Assembly (NCBI RefSeq): GCF_904849725.1
Contig: NC_058522.1
Coordinates: 236,505,084-236,569,083 of the forward strand
DNA: 64,000 bases
Source of the DNA: Hordeum vulgare subsp. vulgare
Taxonomy: Eukaryota; Streptophyta; Magnoliopsida; Poales; Poaceae
Direction: 5' to 3'
Below the pieces are notes generated by a model. That model saw only the letters and a program-made list of their open reading frames with translations, was not told the DNA's origin and ran no database searches. This document shows, piece after piece, positions 1 to 10,798 of the stretch. Numbering within the stretch: the stretch's first letter is position 1; each line of letters opens with the position of its first letter. The translations under genes and the position numbers were made by a program.

Positions 1-2722
1 TGCAACGAAAATACTTGATATCTTAACATGCAATATAACATATGCTAAGTCATGGTCAAAGGGCTGCTTGCCTTGGTCAGCTAGGTATCCGGGGTCTTCG
101 AGGTCTTCCGCTCCGATTGCCTCGTCACACGGATTTTCTATCGTCGATAATAGAATAAATAAGAAATAGCTCACTCAAAAACAGATCACAAAGTCATTTT
201 GAAAATCTTCTTTATTACTGATAAATCTAAGTTGTTATTTTGAAAAATATTTGCCTCTGTTTCCAATGAAGGAACGTTTTAAAAATCAACCAAACAGAAG
301 CAAAACTATTCCAATTTAGTCCTTTTTATTATTGTAAAACTAAATAGTTGCTGAAAAATTCATCCAATGGTCTTATTAAATACTACATATTTCTAGAATA
401 AAATCAATGGAAAATTTATATTTTTACACTCGTTTAATATTTTTATAAAAATCTTTGAAATCAGATTATAAAAATAAAGGAAAAATGGGCTAAGTCCCTG
501 GCCTGGCTCAGCCTGGAACTGGGACGGCCCAAGGCCAGCCGATAGCCTACCCAGGCGCGCTCACCGTCAGGTTTGAACCTGACGTGCGGGGCCCTTGGTC
601 AGTGGTTGCGGTCAGCAAGGGGGAGAGGGCTGGGCCACCGACAGGTGGGGTAGACCTGTTGGGGTCATCTCCTACCTCTGGCCAGAGAGGAGGAGGAGCA
701 CGCGGGTGAAGCTGCCGACGTTCTCAAGCCCCAACGAGGACAAAAATGGGTTCGGCTCGTCGCCGCCTACCTGCTGGTGGTCGGAACAACGACGGAGAGG
801 CACGGGTTCACCGGCGACGAGGAGGCCGCGGCGAAGGAGTTTCGAGAGGTGGTCGAGAAGGTAGCTAGGGGCACGGAAATGCTTGGGAAAGTTGGGGGAA
901 AGCTTCCTGAGGTCGAAGGGATCAGTTTGGTGGGTCGAGGGACGCATGAGCTATCGTGTAGCCAGAGATCGACCGGAGCTCCGAGGCGGAGGGGCCTCGG
1001 TCGATCTCGAGCAACGGGGCTCTACTGGCTTGCTGGGGTGGCTAGGGAGGTGCTAGTGGTCGTGGCGAAGCTGTCTGAGGGGTGCAGAAGCGAGAGGGAG
1101 AGCTATTTATAGGCCCACGACGGTGAGCCAATTCGGGAGCGCCGGCGACTCACCGTGGCGTGCATGGGGGTGCAGAGAGGGTATGGGGTCGAAACCATGG
1201 TCTCAGGACGTGGTTTTGGAATGCGAGAACCATCTGCAACACAGGGGGAGAGAGAGGAGTCGAGCATCCGTGGTCGCGCAACCTTGGCCGGTTCTAGTGC
1301 GCGCGGGCATGCGTCGCACGAGCTCTAGTGTGGGAGAGGAGGGGCCCTGATGGTTTCTCGACGCAGAGGTGTTGTCGGGGAAGAGATTGGACACCTTGGT
1401 GGAGGCTGGAACTGGCCGAGGGCATCGCCCCACCATGGTGGCTTCCTGTAGCGCGCCCAGAATGCAGTTTTGGCATGCCACGGCATGCTGGTGCGCTCTG
1501 AGGCACTTTGGACTTGTCTAGCATGTCCTGGCACTGGCTGTGAGTGAGGCTAGCCGTTGGGGTCCCGTGGGAGCTTCGGCTGGTCAAGGGAGACAAGGAA
1601 TACTGGTGCTGTCAGCTTTGAACTAAAGCTTAGATTTGGGTTTTTGTCATTTCCACTTTGAACCAGTGAGGGGAAAGTTGACTGGGGTTGGGCATTGATA
1701 CTGGCCACCTAATCTAAGAGTTTGGAGCAAAGGGTTTGGGTTTAGCTATGGGTTAAAGGGGCTTTTACCCATCTGTCAGAAGGTGTTTGACAGTGGTTTG
1801 GGGCAGTTGCACCCCACCACTCATGCTGCAACTTAACATGTTTGGGTTTGGTGCTAAAAAATTGGGTTTCACCAAGTTTGAGCTCCATTGGACAAGTTTA
1901 GCTTTGTAAACTTGAAAACACCACCATTTGACCAGATTTGTCCCTTCCAAAGAGAGTCTCGGCAAACCAAGTCCCACAAATCCCATTTTTGGTGTGGAAC
2001 CCTCATTTGAGGTATTAGACAATCTTGTAAAGTTTCAGCATCATAGGACAAACTTTGCTATGTAGAGTAGCTCTAACTCCAATCTGGACAGAAGGGGTTT
2101 TAGGGTTATTTGGGGTCCTTAATCACCTTGGATCAAGGTGAAACTTTATCTGGACACCAAAATGGCTTAGGGATACCACTAAAATTTTCTAGGATTTTAT
2201 GGAGAATATTTCCTCTAGAAATATTTCAAAAGGTCAAAATAGACAGAAATGGTTTTTAGGGTTTTACTCAAATAATTATAATATAAATAGGGGTTTAAAA
2301 TCTTATGTATGGAAAATATATGTCGTTCTGATCATCTCCAAATTTAATCAGATTTTTCTAAGGCAGAAAAGTATTTTTCCAAGTAAGAATACCAATTCTG
2401 GTCTGAGAAATGGACATGCAACTTATTTTGTGGTTTTGAAGCACTAAAATGAAGTTAAAATCAGATCACCAACTTTGGGTAGAAACACTTCTTGCCATCA
2501 AGGGCATGTAGTGCAACTCAAGTAGGGTTTTACCTTGATCAGACACAAGTAAAGGTTTTTGGAAATAAATCAATATTGTGAAATAGGGTTTTTATCATCA
2601 TATGATCAAACACACAAGCATAAAATGACAATCATGACACTCAGATCATTAGTTTTGAAAAAGTTTTAACAAGCTCAGATTTTTGCATTACACACAAGTG
2701 GTAGTAAAAACTGGGTGTGACA
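1..2722 (-). mobile_element. Truncated inverted long LTR, LARD/gypsy-like
   Basis: Read on the minus strand, the LTR starts at 2722 with TGTCACACCC and runs left off the window edge. It is the reverse complement of the first 2.7 kb of the solo LTR at 38406-42561. For example, the 60-130 stretch around 'ctaggtatccggggtcttcg' pairs with 41040-41110. The GC-rich middle (about 480-1600) and AT-rich flanks match that LTR in the same order. It is non-coding: the open frames here are not shared with the other copy. The outer boundary and one TSD lie outside the window, so solo LTR and full element cannot be told apart. Confidence 0.85.
1104..1111 (-). promoter_or_regulatory. TATA box of the inverted LTR
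   Basis: TATAAATA on the minus strand, in the same context (gcctataaatagc type) as the TATA box at 40034-40041 of the related solo LTR. It lies just upstream of the GC-rich leader, as expected for a U3/R promoter. Confidence 0.55.
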
Positions 2723-5431
2723 ATATGTGTGTATGTATGAATAAAAGTAGTGTGTGCAGAATGTGTGTTCGTTTAGTGAATGTGGTGCTTGCTGTCCCAA
2801 TGACATGGGGGGCCACGCCCCTAAAACAGAAAATTAAAATAAGTAAAAATAAAAAAAGGAATATATAAAAATAATAATTAATAAATAGTATAAATAAATA
2901 AATAGTGAATTAATTAATTTGTGAATTTATTAGTTAATATGACATTTAAGATTAATAGATTATTTAGTGAAATTGTTAATTAATATTTTTAATTATTTGT
3001 TTTTGATATTATGACATGTGGGTCCCTCCCACTAATTAAACTGATTAATTATTAGTTAATCGAAAAATTGAAATGTGCCTAAGGCAGCGGGGACCCACTG
3101 GTCATATTTGACTAGTCAAAGTTATTGTTGACTGGTGATATCATAATTGAAATATCTGAATTATTTAAATCTGTTTAATTCCTAATATTGAATAAAACTT
3201 TAAAATAATTATAAAATAAACCGTAAGTCACATGGAAATATTTTGAACATGAAAGTTCATTTGCAAAACGAGACGAACCGGATATGCTAGTCGTTCATGT
3301 GTCACGTGTCCCTAGCATAGTAAACGTAGAACTTTTCCACCGTTTTCATATGACCGGTAGTAGCAAGAGCCCCGGGAAATACCATCCGATATTTTCCCGA
3401 TCCGTCTATGACGCATAGCAGTGCGTTAGCTCATGCCTAAGCCTGCTTTGACATGCCATGCTTACTGTTTGCATCGGTGTTATATTTATTGTTTCTTTCC
3501 CCCTCTTCTTACCGGTAGACCCCGAGACTGACGCTGCTGCCGGGTACGACTACCCACCTGACGATCAGCCCTTTGCCGCAGAGGAATAAGGCAAGCAAAC
3601 CCCCTTGATCATTCCTATATCGCCCATTTCTTTCTCCCTCATGCTTGCACTAGAATGTTGCTACTGTTGTAGATAGATCCTATTCTGATGCATAGCATGA
3701 TTTTGATGAATTGCTACTTTGAGTACTGCACCTTAAAACTGTTTAGTATAGGTGGAGCAGTCATCCCCCTGACCCTTAGTCCAGTTTCCCTACTTAATCT
3801 TCAAGTCTCGATCCCTGATCGACGAGCCAAGACCCGACACAGCACTTACACCCCCTTAGTTGTACGACGCTACACAGCTACTATCGGGTACCGAGGGTGA
3901 CACCTCACGAAGTACCCATGATGATATCACTGTAGTGCAGCTAGTCGGTTGTGGTTATCGAGGGTGCTTCCTCCTTCATGACTCCCGATGATGACTTTGT
4001 CGTACAACCCCTCAAGTGTGAGACCCTCGAGGGTGATTCCTCTAAGTCCACCTTGATGGTTACATCATTCAGAATCCAACGAGGGTGATGCCTCGGATCC
4101 CCCTGATGGTTACAACCACATAGTTACTTGACCGTGTTACTGGGAACATTGATGAATAAATGTTAGGCGGGTGGATTCCCTCGTGGATGTGTCGATGAGT
4201 TAATTAAAATGTTAAAGGATTTGAGTATTTGATCTAGGTTGCTCGGAGACCTTATTCGCACTAATCGTCTATGTGGGAGAATTTATGGGTACTCGATGTC
4301 GTGGTATCAGCCGAATCTCTTCAGATGTCAGCAATGAAGCGGAGCGTGCCTGAGTGGTCTGGATATGCATCGGGCTTGTAATAAGGGGTTCTAGAACATA
4401 CATCGGCCGCCCTCGCATCGGGTAGGAGGGCACACGGTGATGGGCCCATGACCCATGCGTGCTTAGGATTTAGACCGGCGGGCTGGCCTCTGTGTTGAGT
4501 CTAGGTGGGGCTGCGACGTGTCGATGTTCCGAGGCCGGGCATGACCCAGGAAAGTGTGTCCGTCCAGAAATGATCGAGCGTGACGGGGAATATGTTGTGC
4601 ATCCCTGCAGGGAAGAACTTATCTATTCGAATAGCTGTGTCCATGGTTACATGGCGACTTGGAGTTGTGCCCCGATCTTATACAACTACAACTGTTACTT
4701 AACTCGAATGTTGCTCTGGGATTGCTTCCTCGCACAGAGTCGAAGAAAAATCTATGGGCGTGACCTCATATTAACATTGCTGCAACAATATGACTATATT
4801 TGTGTTACCTGTTCTACTCTTGTCTATTGCTGCAAGACCCCTGAAGATGCTAGTCTTCGATAGGACTAGACTTCTCTCTCTATTCTCATATTGCTGCAGT
4901 CAGTCCACATATTAAACCCCCCTTTCCTTGATACAGATGCATACCTAGCATAGTTCTGATGTCACTCCTGCGAGTACTTTGGATGAGTACTCACCGTAGC
5001 TGCGCTCCCCCTTTTCCCCGTGATCTGTTGTTGTGACCAGATGATGGAGCCCGGGAAATTGAGTATCCAGCCGACGACGACAGCTACCCCGATGGTGCCT
5101 ACTACTACGTGGAGGTCGCTGAAGACCAGGAGTAGTTTAGGAGGCTCCCAGGCAGGAGGCCTTGCCTCGTTCGATCGTTGTATCTTTTGTGCTGGCCTTC
5201 TCTAAGGCATCTCATGTTTCATGTATGTACTCACATATTTGTTGCTTCCACTGACTCGTGTGTTTATCGAGCTTCTGTATTCTAGCCGTTGAGGCCCCTG
5301 GCTTGTAATATGAAGTTTGTATGTTTTATTTGTGTCTAAAGTTGTGTTCTGATATCTTTCCGTGAGTCCTTGAGCTTGGTTGTACGCATTTGCGTGTATG
5401 ATTTGCGTATGATCAAATCTAGGGCATGACA
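2723..5431 (+). mobile_element. 3' portion of a second long gypsy-type LTR
   Basis: Non-coding sequence that ends in gggcatgaca at 5431, a plausible LTR 3' terminus, directly before Athila-type sequence. AT-rich DNA (2840-3240) gives way to a mixed leader-like part (3490-5430), in the style of long Triticeae gypsy LTRs. Its 5' end is missing because the inverted LTR ends at 2722. I infer that the inverted LTR inserted into this one. No PBS, PPT or coding domain is present, and the short open frames at 4492-4863 and 5020-5205 resemble no protein I know. The family is not recognised. Confidence 0.55.
3892..4095 (+). repeat. Imperfect tandem repeat inside the LTR
   Basis: The motif cgagggtga.ncctc recurs at 3892, 3959, 4028 and 4080. 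Most copies are followed after 20-30 bp by a gatgatgac or gatggttac motif. Unit lengths are about 67, 69 and 52 bp. Copies are degenerate and I see no coding reading. Confidence 0.6.
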
Positions 5432-5536
5432 CTTATATTTACTCTTTCCTACGTTTGCGATAAATTGGAATTGCTTCAATGACAAAAAATATAGTTTGTT
5501 AGTTCTCAATAGAGTTCTTGATTCATATTTTACCTT

Positions 5537-5749
5537 GTGGATGAATTGTTACTCTTGCATAAGATATTCAATATGTGTTGCTGTCCTAAAGATAAGAGTG
5601 TTGCCTTTTCCCCCGCAGCAATGGAACATCCATGGGTTACGGGAGCTATAACTGTCATGGGAAAACTTCACACGGAAAGAATGGATCCTAGACGGCGAAG
5701 TAATAAGCTTGAGGAGGAGAATCGCATTGTGAGGAGCATCATCGCATAG
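5537..5749 (+). pseudogene. Short leucine-zipper-like ORF of the Athila-type family, decayed copy
   Basis: About 70 codons. The segment AMEHPWV, then GKL, then RRRSNKLEEENRIV aligns with the 109-codon ORF at 44061-44390. The first codons come from the rearranged upstream block, so the N-terminus is not native. Similarity continues beyond the TAG at 5747 (NIKPPPPKKDS and PWLVPSL in the same frame), so the original frame was longer and has at least three stops. The charged NKLEEEN segment could form a short coiled coil. The function is unknown; it lies in the region between pol and the 3' LTR. Confidence 0.45.
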
Positions 5750-6877
5750 AATATAAAACCACCACCTCCGAAGAAAGACAGCTAAACACATGGGTAAGGG
5801 CGGTCCCCTTGGCTTGTGCCAAGCTTGGGGGAGGTTCCCGGTATCGTATCACGATCACACCTTTTTACTTTCTTCGTTTTTCTTCGTTGATCCTTTTGGT
5901 TATATCTTGATCTAGTAGAATAAAGTTTTAGTCTTCTCTAGTTTTGAGTTTTGCTTTATGTTCCCCCTATGTAAGCAAGTCCGAGAGTTATATAATAAAG
6001 AGTAGTTTTGAATTGTGGGCTTTGCTTGCTATGATCTTGATAAATAGTAATAGAAAGAAGTACAGAATAAAAGCAAAAGAGTATACATAATAATCTTACG
6101 GGGAGTGATGACTTCAGATATAAAAAGTATGTTGAATGAAATTTATTGTGAGTTGACAAACAAAGTTGTTGGTCATTCTTGCAATTAAAAGGAAGTAATA
6201 AAGAAAGAGAGTTTCACATATAAATATATTATCTTAGACATCTTTTGTGATTGTGAGCACTCATTAAAATATTATATGTTAAGAAGTTGATGTTTGACAA
6301 GGAAGACAACATAATGAGTTATGTTTGCTTATTTCCGAATAGAAGTTATATGGTTATAGATCCTTCAACATGTGTCGCTTGCTTCCACACCATATTAGCC
6401 AAAAACTTCCGCACCAAGTAGATATACTACTTGTGCATACAAACACCTTTAACCCAGTTTTGCCTTGAGAGTCCACCAAACCTACCTATGGATTGAGCAA
6501 GATCCTTCAAGTAAGTCATCGGTGCAAGCAATAAAAATTGCTCTCTAAATATGTGTGATCTATTAGTGTGAGGAAAATAAACTTTATACGAACTTGTGAT
6601 ATGGAAGAAATAAAAGTGATAGACTGCATAATTAACTTCTTTATCACAAGGGGCAATATAAAGTGACGTTCTTTTGCATTAAAGGATAGCGCATCCAACT
6701 ATAAAAGCACATGACAACCTCTGCTTCCCTCTACGAAGGGTCTATTTGTTACCTTTACTCTCTAGTACTTACCTTTATGCAAGAGTCGTGGTGATCTTCA
6801 CCATTTCCTTTATTTCGCCTCTATCTTTTGGCAAGCGTCATGTGTTGGGGAATGATTTAGACAAATATATCCACTCG

Positions 6878-8022
6878 GGTTTTGACCTGGAAAAAATCAT
6901 ATTCGAACTTTTGGGGCGAAGCGCCGTCATCTCAAGGCGTAACTTCGGCAAAACCAGTCTAGAACTGCGACGGAGCTATTGTGCCGGGGAAACTTCCCTC
7001 CCGGAGGGGGAAATCGAAGCCATCGTCATCACCAACGATCCTCTCATTGAGAGAGGGGCAATCTCCGGCAACATCTTCATCATCACCATCTCCTCTCCAA
7101 ACCCTAGTTCATCTCTTGTATCTGATCTTTCTCTCAAAACCTCAGATTAGTACCAGTGGGTTGCAAGTAGTGTTGGTTAGTACTTGTAGTTGATGCTAGT
7201 TGGTTTACTTGGTGGAATATTATATGTTCAGATCCTTAATGATTATTAATACTCCTCTGATTATGAACATGAATATGCTTTGTGAGTAGTTACGTTTGTT
7301 TCTGAGGACATTGGATAAGTCTTGTTACAAGTAATCATGTGAATTTGGTATTCATTCAATATTTTGATGAGATGTATGTTGTCTCTCCTCTAGTGGTGTC
7401 ATGTGAACGTCAACCACATGATACTTTACCATTATTTGGGCCTAGGGGAAAGCATTGGGAAGTAATAAGTAGATGATGGGTTGCTAGAGTGACCGAAGCT
7501 TAAACCCTAGTTTATGTGTTGCTTTGTAAGGGGCTGCTTTGGATCCATATGTTTCATGCTATGGTTAGGTTTATCTTAATTGTTCTTTCGTAGTTGCAGA
7601 TTCTTGCGGGAGAGGTTAATCATAAGTGGTATGTTTGTCCAAGTAAGGGCAGCACCCAAGCACCGGTCCACCCACATACCAAATTCTCAAAGTAACGAAC
7701 GCGAATCATATGAGCATGATGAAAACTAGCTTGACAGAAATTCCCATGTGTCCTCGGGAGCACTTTGCTTTATATAAGAGTTTGTCTGGGCTTGTCCTTT
7801 GCTACAAAAAGGATTGGGCCACCTTGCTGCACCTTTGTTACATTTGTTAGTTGCTACCCGTTAAGAATTACTTTATCACAAAACTATCTGTTACAATAAT
7901 GTCAGTGCTTGCAGAGAATACCTTACTGAAAACCGCTTGTCATTTCCTTCTGCTCCTCGTTGGGTTCGACACTCTTACTTATCGAAAGGACTATGATAGA
8001 TGCCCTACACTTATGGGTCATG
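6878..8022 (+). mobile_element. Partial LTR of the Athila-type remnant
   Basis: Starts in mid-LTR at 'gttttgacctgg' directly after 3'-UTR sequence. It ends near 8022 at 'ttatgggtca', which matches the inverse of the LTR start at 36949 and 49641. The missing front part includes the LTR 5' end and the PPT. The LTR carries the conserved stretch just before its end (for example ggttcgacactcttacttatcg). Confidence 0.75.
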
Positions 8023-8300
8023 AAGGACGACAAGGGCTTGACGCCGGACACCGCCGTAAGATATGTTTAGGGTCGGGTCGAAACGGGATTTTTGTTTTTA
8101 ATGCTCAAAATCTACAGAAAATTCATCCTGTTTGCATGAATGTAGTCCAGTTTGTATTTAATTCACGTGTGTTTGCACAAATTATGTACGATTAATTCAA
8201 AAGTGTTCAAAATGTATGTGAACATCGTTGGATGGCGGCCTCCCGCATCCGTGTCTGTGGATTGATGGACGAATATGAAAGGAAATTTTCGGTTTGTCAT
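8023..8300. other. Unassigned spacer
   Basis: I recognise nothing here: no open frame, terminal repeat or similarity to other parts of the window. It sits between the truncated Athila LTR end and the copia remnant, so it may be older genomic DNA or an unrecognised transposon piece. Confidence 0.3.
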
Positions 8301-8905
8301 TGGAGAAGCCCTTACTAGTGAAATCTGAGATGGGCCTAGGGCCCATAAGACAATTTATAAAAAAACTCTAAGGGCCCATGTAGGTGGCATGACAAGGGGT
8401 GGTGGGAAGTTTAATCCCACCTTGCTAGTTGAGAGGGAGTTGGACCTCCTTATAAGGGTCTATCCTCTACATGATATTCGATCATGAGAAGAGAAGAGGC
8501 CCTCATGCACTCCTCCTCCGTCACCCGCCTTTCCATGCAACTCCTCGTCACGACGCGCCGTAGGTTGCGGGATTGAGGAGAGCCAAGTTCATACCTACGC
8601 ACTTATTTTTGCCGATGAGGAACAGAGAATACGTAACGGATGCGCCACGATCTGAGATGTCAGATCATGGGCTGTTACTGACTCGGACATGGGTCCAACC
8701 CATGTCTCTCCACCTGGATGTGCCTACATAAGCGAGGCCTCGGCCAACTCTAGCCACCATGAGATCAGAACACATCTGCCTCCACATGCACCGCGTGTCA
8801 TTCCTTTTGCTCTTGCTGCCTCCGATGACTTCGTCCCGTTCGCCGCTTACACGGTTGACAGGAGAGCAGTCCTCTGAAACCCACCCTCTTTGGATCTCGT
8901 ACGGG

Positions 8906-9093
8906 CAAAGTTGTCAGAATCGCGATTCTGAATCGGATCGGAGCTCCGTTGCTAGGATCGTGAATCGTAGAATCTTAACTATCAGGATAGTATAAACTTA
9001 GATTCTATGAGCAAAATCGTAGAATCGGAGGGGCTATTTTGGATCGTAAGATCGTAAGATTCTAAGACTTGAGTCATGATTCTAACAACTTTG
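8906..9093. mobile_element. hAT-type MITE, 188 bp, with perfect 8-bp TSD
   Basis: The left end CAAAGTTGTCAGAATC pairs with the right end GATTCTAACAACTTTG as a 16-bp terminal inverted repeat with one mismatch. Both ends are flanked by cgtacggg (8898-8905 and 9094-9101), a perfect 8-bp duplication. CA...TG termini with 8-bp duplications are typical of the hAT superfamily. The interior has several GAATC/GATTC motifs and no coding capacity, so it is non-autonomous. It lies in the leader of the copia remnant. Confidence 0.85.
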
Positions 9094-9196
9094 CGTACGG
9101 GAGAGAGGCAATTAGGTTTTTGGGGAGCGACTACACGAATGATCGCCTCTGTTTGTTTACTTCCTCGACGTCCGCATCACCTTCGTCATCATCACC

Positions 9197-9304
9197 ATGT
9201 CGTGCCCAAGCCATGTCGATCGTGCTGCTACTGAGAAGCAGGCTGCCAATCAGAAGGCGGCCGAGGATGGTGTCGCTGCTACCGCTGCAGCTACGGCCAA
9301 CTAG
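9197..9304 (+). pseudogene. Copia gag N-terminal fragment
   Basis: ATG at 9197 opens 35 codons rich in Ala, Lys and Gln (EKQAANQKAAEDG, then an Ala/Thr run) and ends in TAG at 9302. An alanine-rich gag start of this kind is common in grass copia elements. It is separated by about 330 bp of non-coding DNA from the rest of gag, which suggests a rearranged or intron-like spacer. No function is expected. Confidence 0.4.
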
Positions 9305-9638
9305 CCTATTGGAGGGTATAACTCATTTAGCCCACTCTAGCTTATTTTAGTTGTAGCACTGCTAGAGTTATGTATAGATGGATCTATTGTTAGCGTAGTA
9401 TGTGCTTGCATAATCAAATATCAGCGTGTTTACATTTCTGTCAATGCCCTGCTAGTGAATTATTCTTGGATTAATTTACTCGAAAAATTGCCTATTTCCT
9501 CAACAATCCAAAAACCTAATGTTTGTAGGAATTTTTCGAGTAATGGTTTTGCTACTGCACTGTAACCGGATAAGTTTAAAAGTATGTACTTTAAGCGTTG
9601 TTACTCCTATGGGAACGATCACTCCTGAATAGGAGAAG

Positions 9639-10319
9639 GTGTTCACGGAGGCCACCGTCTACTTTCTCGAGGCAGTACTCATGGAGATCGAAGATAAGCT
9701 GGTTGACTCATATTTACATGTGCGGGTTCCCAAGGACTTATGGGAGGCGCTCGAATCAAAATTTGGGGCCACCGATGCTGGGAGCGAGATATATGTTATG
9801 GAGCAGTTCCATGATTACAAAACGGTTGAGAACCGTTCTGTGTTGGAACAAGCTCATGAGATAATATGCATTGCTAAAGGACTTGAGGTTCTTAAGTGCG
9901 ATTTACCAGGCAAGTTTTTCGCAGGGTGTATAATTGCTAAGCTCCCTAATTCCTAGAGGAACTTTGCTACCACTCTGAAACATCACAGGTGTGAATTCTC
10001 AATAGAGGATGTCATCGACCATCTGAGTGTTGAGCAGAACTCAAGAGAAAAGGACTCACATGGAAAATGGGGCATAAGTCCTTTTGCTTACAATATGGTA
10101 CATCAAACGAACTACAATTTCCAAAAGCCCAAGGGAAACAATTCTGTCCAACAGAATACCAACTTTAAGAAGAAGGGAAAGAAGACCTTCAAGAAAAACA
10201 AGAAGGGAAATGGCTGCTTCACTTGTGGTTCGGAGGAACTAGGCCAACAAGTGCCCAAACAATTACAAGAAGCTAGGGCAGGACAACAAGTCTGCCGATA
10301 TGATTGTGATGAACAATGA
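9639..10319 (+). pseudogene. Copia gag (UBN2-type) pseudogene with broken zinc knuckle
   Basis: One frame runs from 9639 to 10319 with a TAG at 9954-9956. Motifs include EDKLVDSYLHVRVPKDLWEALESKF at the start (9694-9768 region), typical of copia gag. Later there is EDVIDHLSVEQ and a Lys/Asn-rich stretch (KKKGKKTFKKNKKGN) before the nucleic-acid-binding knuckle. The knuckle begins CFTCGSEE, but a small deletion shifts the frame there, so the His and last Cys of CX2CX4HX4C are lost in this frame. Gag would form the retrotransposon particle in the cytoplasm. The upstream start is unclear because an in-frame stop lies just before 9639. Confidence 0.75.
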
Positions 10320-10640
10320 AAGTGGTGCATCCGGGTACAATAATTTATTTACTGTATTTTCGGTTTGTTAATCCACCGCTTGGTGGGTGGACACATGTGC
10401 AAACATTCATGTGTGTGTTGCATCTCATTGTTCTCTTCTTACCAGGTCACAGGGCGCGGGTCCGTATTGATGGGGAATGACATGAGTGCTTCTATTCTTA
10501 GTGTTGGCACGGTCGATCTGAAGTTTACTTCGGGATGGATCGTGTAGGTGAAGAATGTGCAGCATGTCCACACTAACAACAAGAACCTCGTCAGTGGTCC
10601 CTTTTGTATAGAGAAGGGTTGAAGTTGGTCTTCAAGTCTA
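10246..10640 (+). pseudogene. Copia gag C-terminus and protease start, decayed
   Basis: Continuing in the shifted frame, the sequence gives NKCPNNYKKLGQDNKSAD, then TAA at 10369. The protease-entry motif WWVDTCANIHVC follows at about 10379-10414. The expected catalytic triad is Asp-Thr/Ser-Gly; here Gly is replaced by Cys. Downstream, NVQHVHTNNKNLVSG (about 10555-10600) is the usual copia stretch that follows the protease, with more stops and frame changes. The segment is cut by the Stowaway at 10649. Confidence 0.6.
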
Positions 10641-10648
10641 ATAAATTA

Positions 10649-10741
10649 CTCCCTCTATCCCAAGATATCAGTCTTCACTTTGTACTAGCTCTAGTATAAA
10701 TTTGTACTAAGCTTAAGACACTTATTTTGGGACGGGGGGAG
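10649..10741. mobile_element. Stowaway (Tc1/mariner) MITE, 93 bp
   Basis: Flanked by TA on both sides (10647-10648 and 10742-10743). The right end reads, inverted, CTCCCCCCGTCCCAAAATAA, very close to the Stowaway consensus of grasses. The left end CTCCCTCTATCCCAAGATA is more decayed. It is inserted in the protease-flanking part of the copia remnant, whose KYG-F-GKGYECGG motif resumes at 10750. Confidence 0.9.
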
Positions 10742-10798
10742 TAGTTGTTATGAAATATGGACTTTTCATTGGAAAAGGTTATGAATGCGGGGGTCAGT

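Larger units (their letters stand above)
5432..8022 (+). mobile_element. Rearranged Athila-type gypsy remnant (3' region plus partial LTR)
   Basis: This is a plus-strand relative of the minus-strand Athila-type element at 36949-50845. Three blocks can be aligned by eye. 5432-5593 matches the reverse complement of about 42910-42750. 5594-6877 matches the reverse complement of about 44390-43095. 6878-8022 matches the LTR from its middle to its end (reverse complement of about 38055-36950). In the better-preserved element the first block lies downstream of the second, so the order here is scrambled. The PPT and the first part of the LTR are deleted. The gag-pol part is absent. Confidence 0.75.
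8301..10798 (+). mobile_element. Copia retrotransposon remnant: 5' region, gag and start of protease
   Basis: 8301-9190 looks like LTR or leader sequence ('gagttggacctccttataaggg' region). It is followed by a gag N-terminus (9197), a UBN2-type gag (9639-10319) and a pre-protease stretch (to about 10795). A hAT-type MITE and a Stowaway MITE interrupt it. The remnant stops at 10798, where the LARD LTR begins; the 5 bases before it (tcagt) would be the LARD TSD. The rest of pol should lie beyond the LARD, outside the window. The left limit is approximate and I found no PBS or LTR end. Confidence 0.7.

Noticed and set aside
4492..4863. 123-codon open frame in the second LTR
   Set aside because: No domain, many Cys and Tyr from AT-rich DNA, and it lies inside LTR sequence.
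8689..8995. Host gene in the open frames at 8689-8877 and 8759-8995
   Set aside because: They overlap the copia leader and run into the hAT MITE. No protein similarity is recognised.
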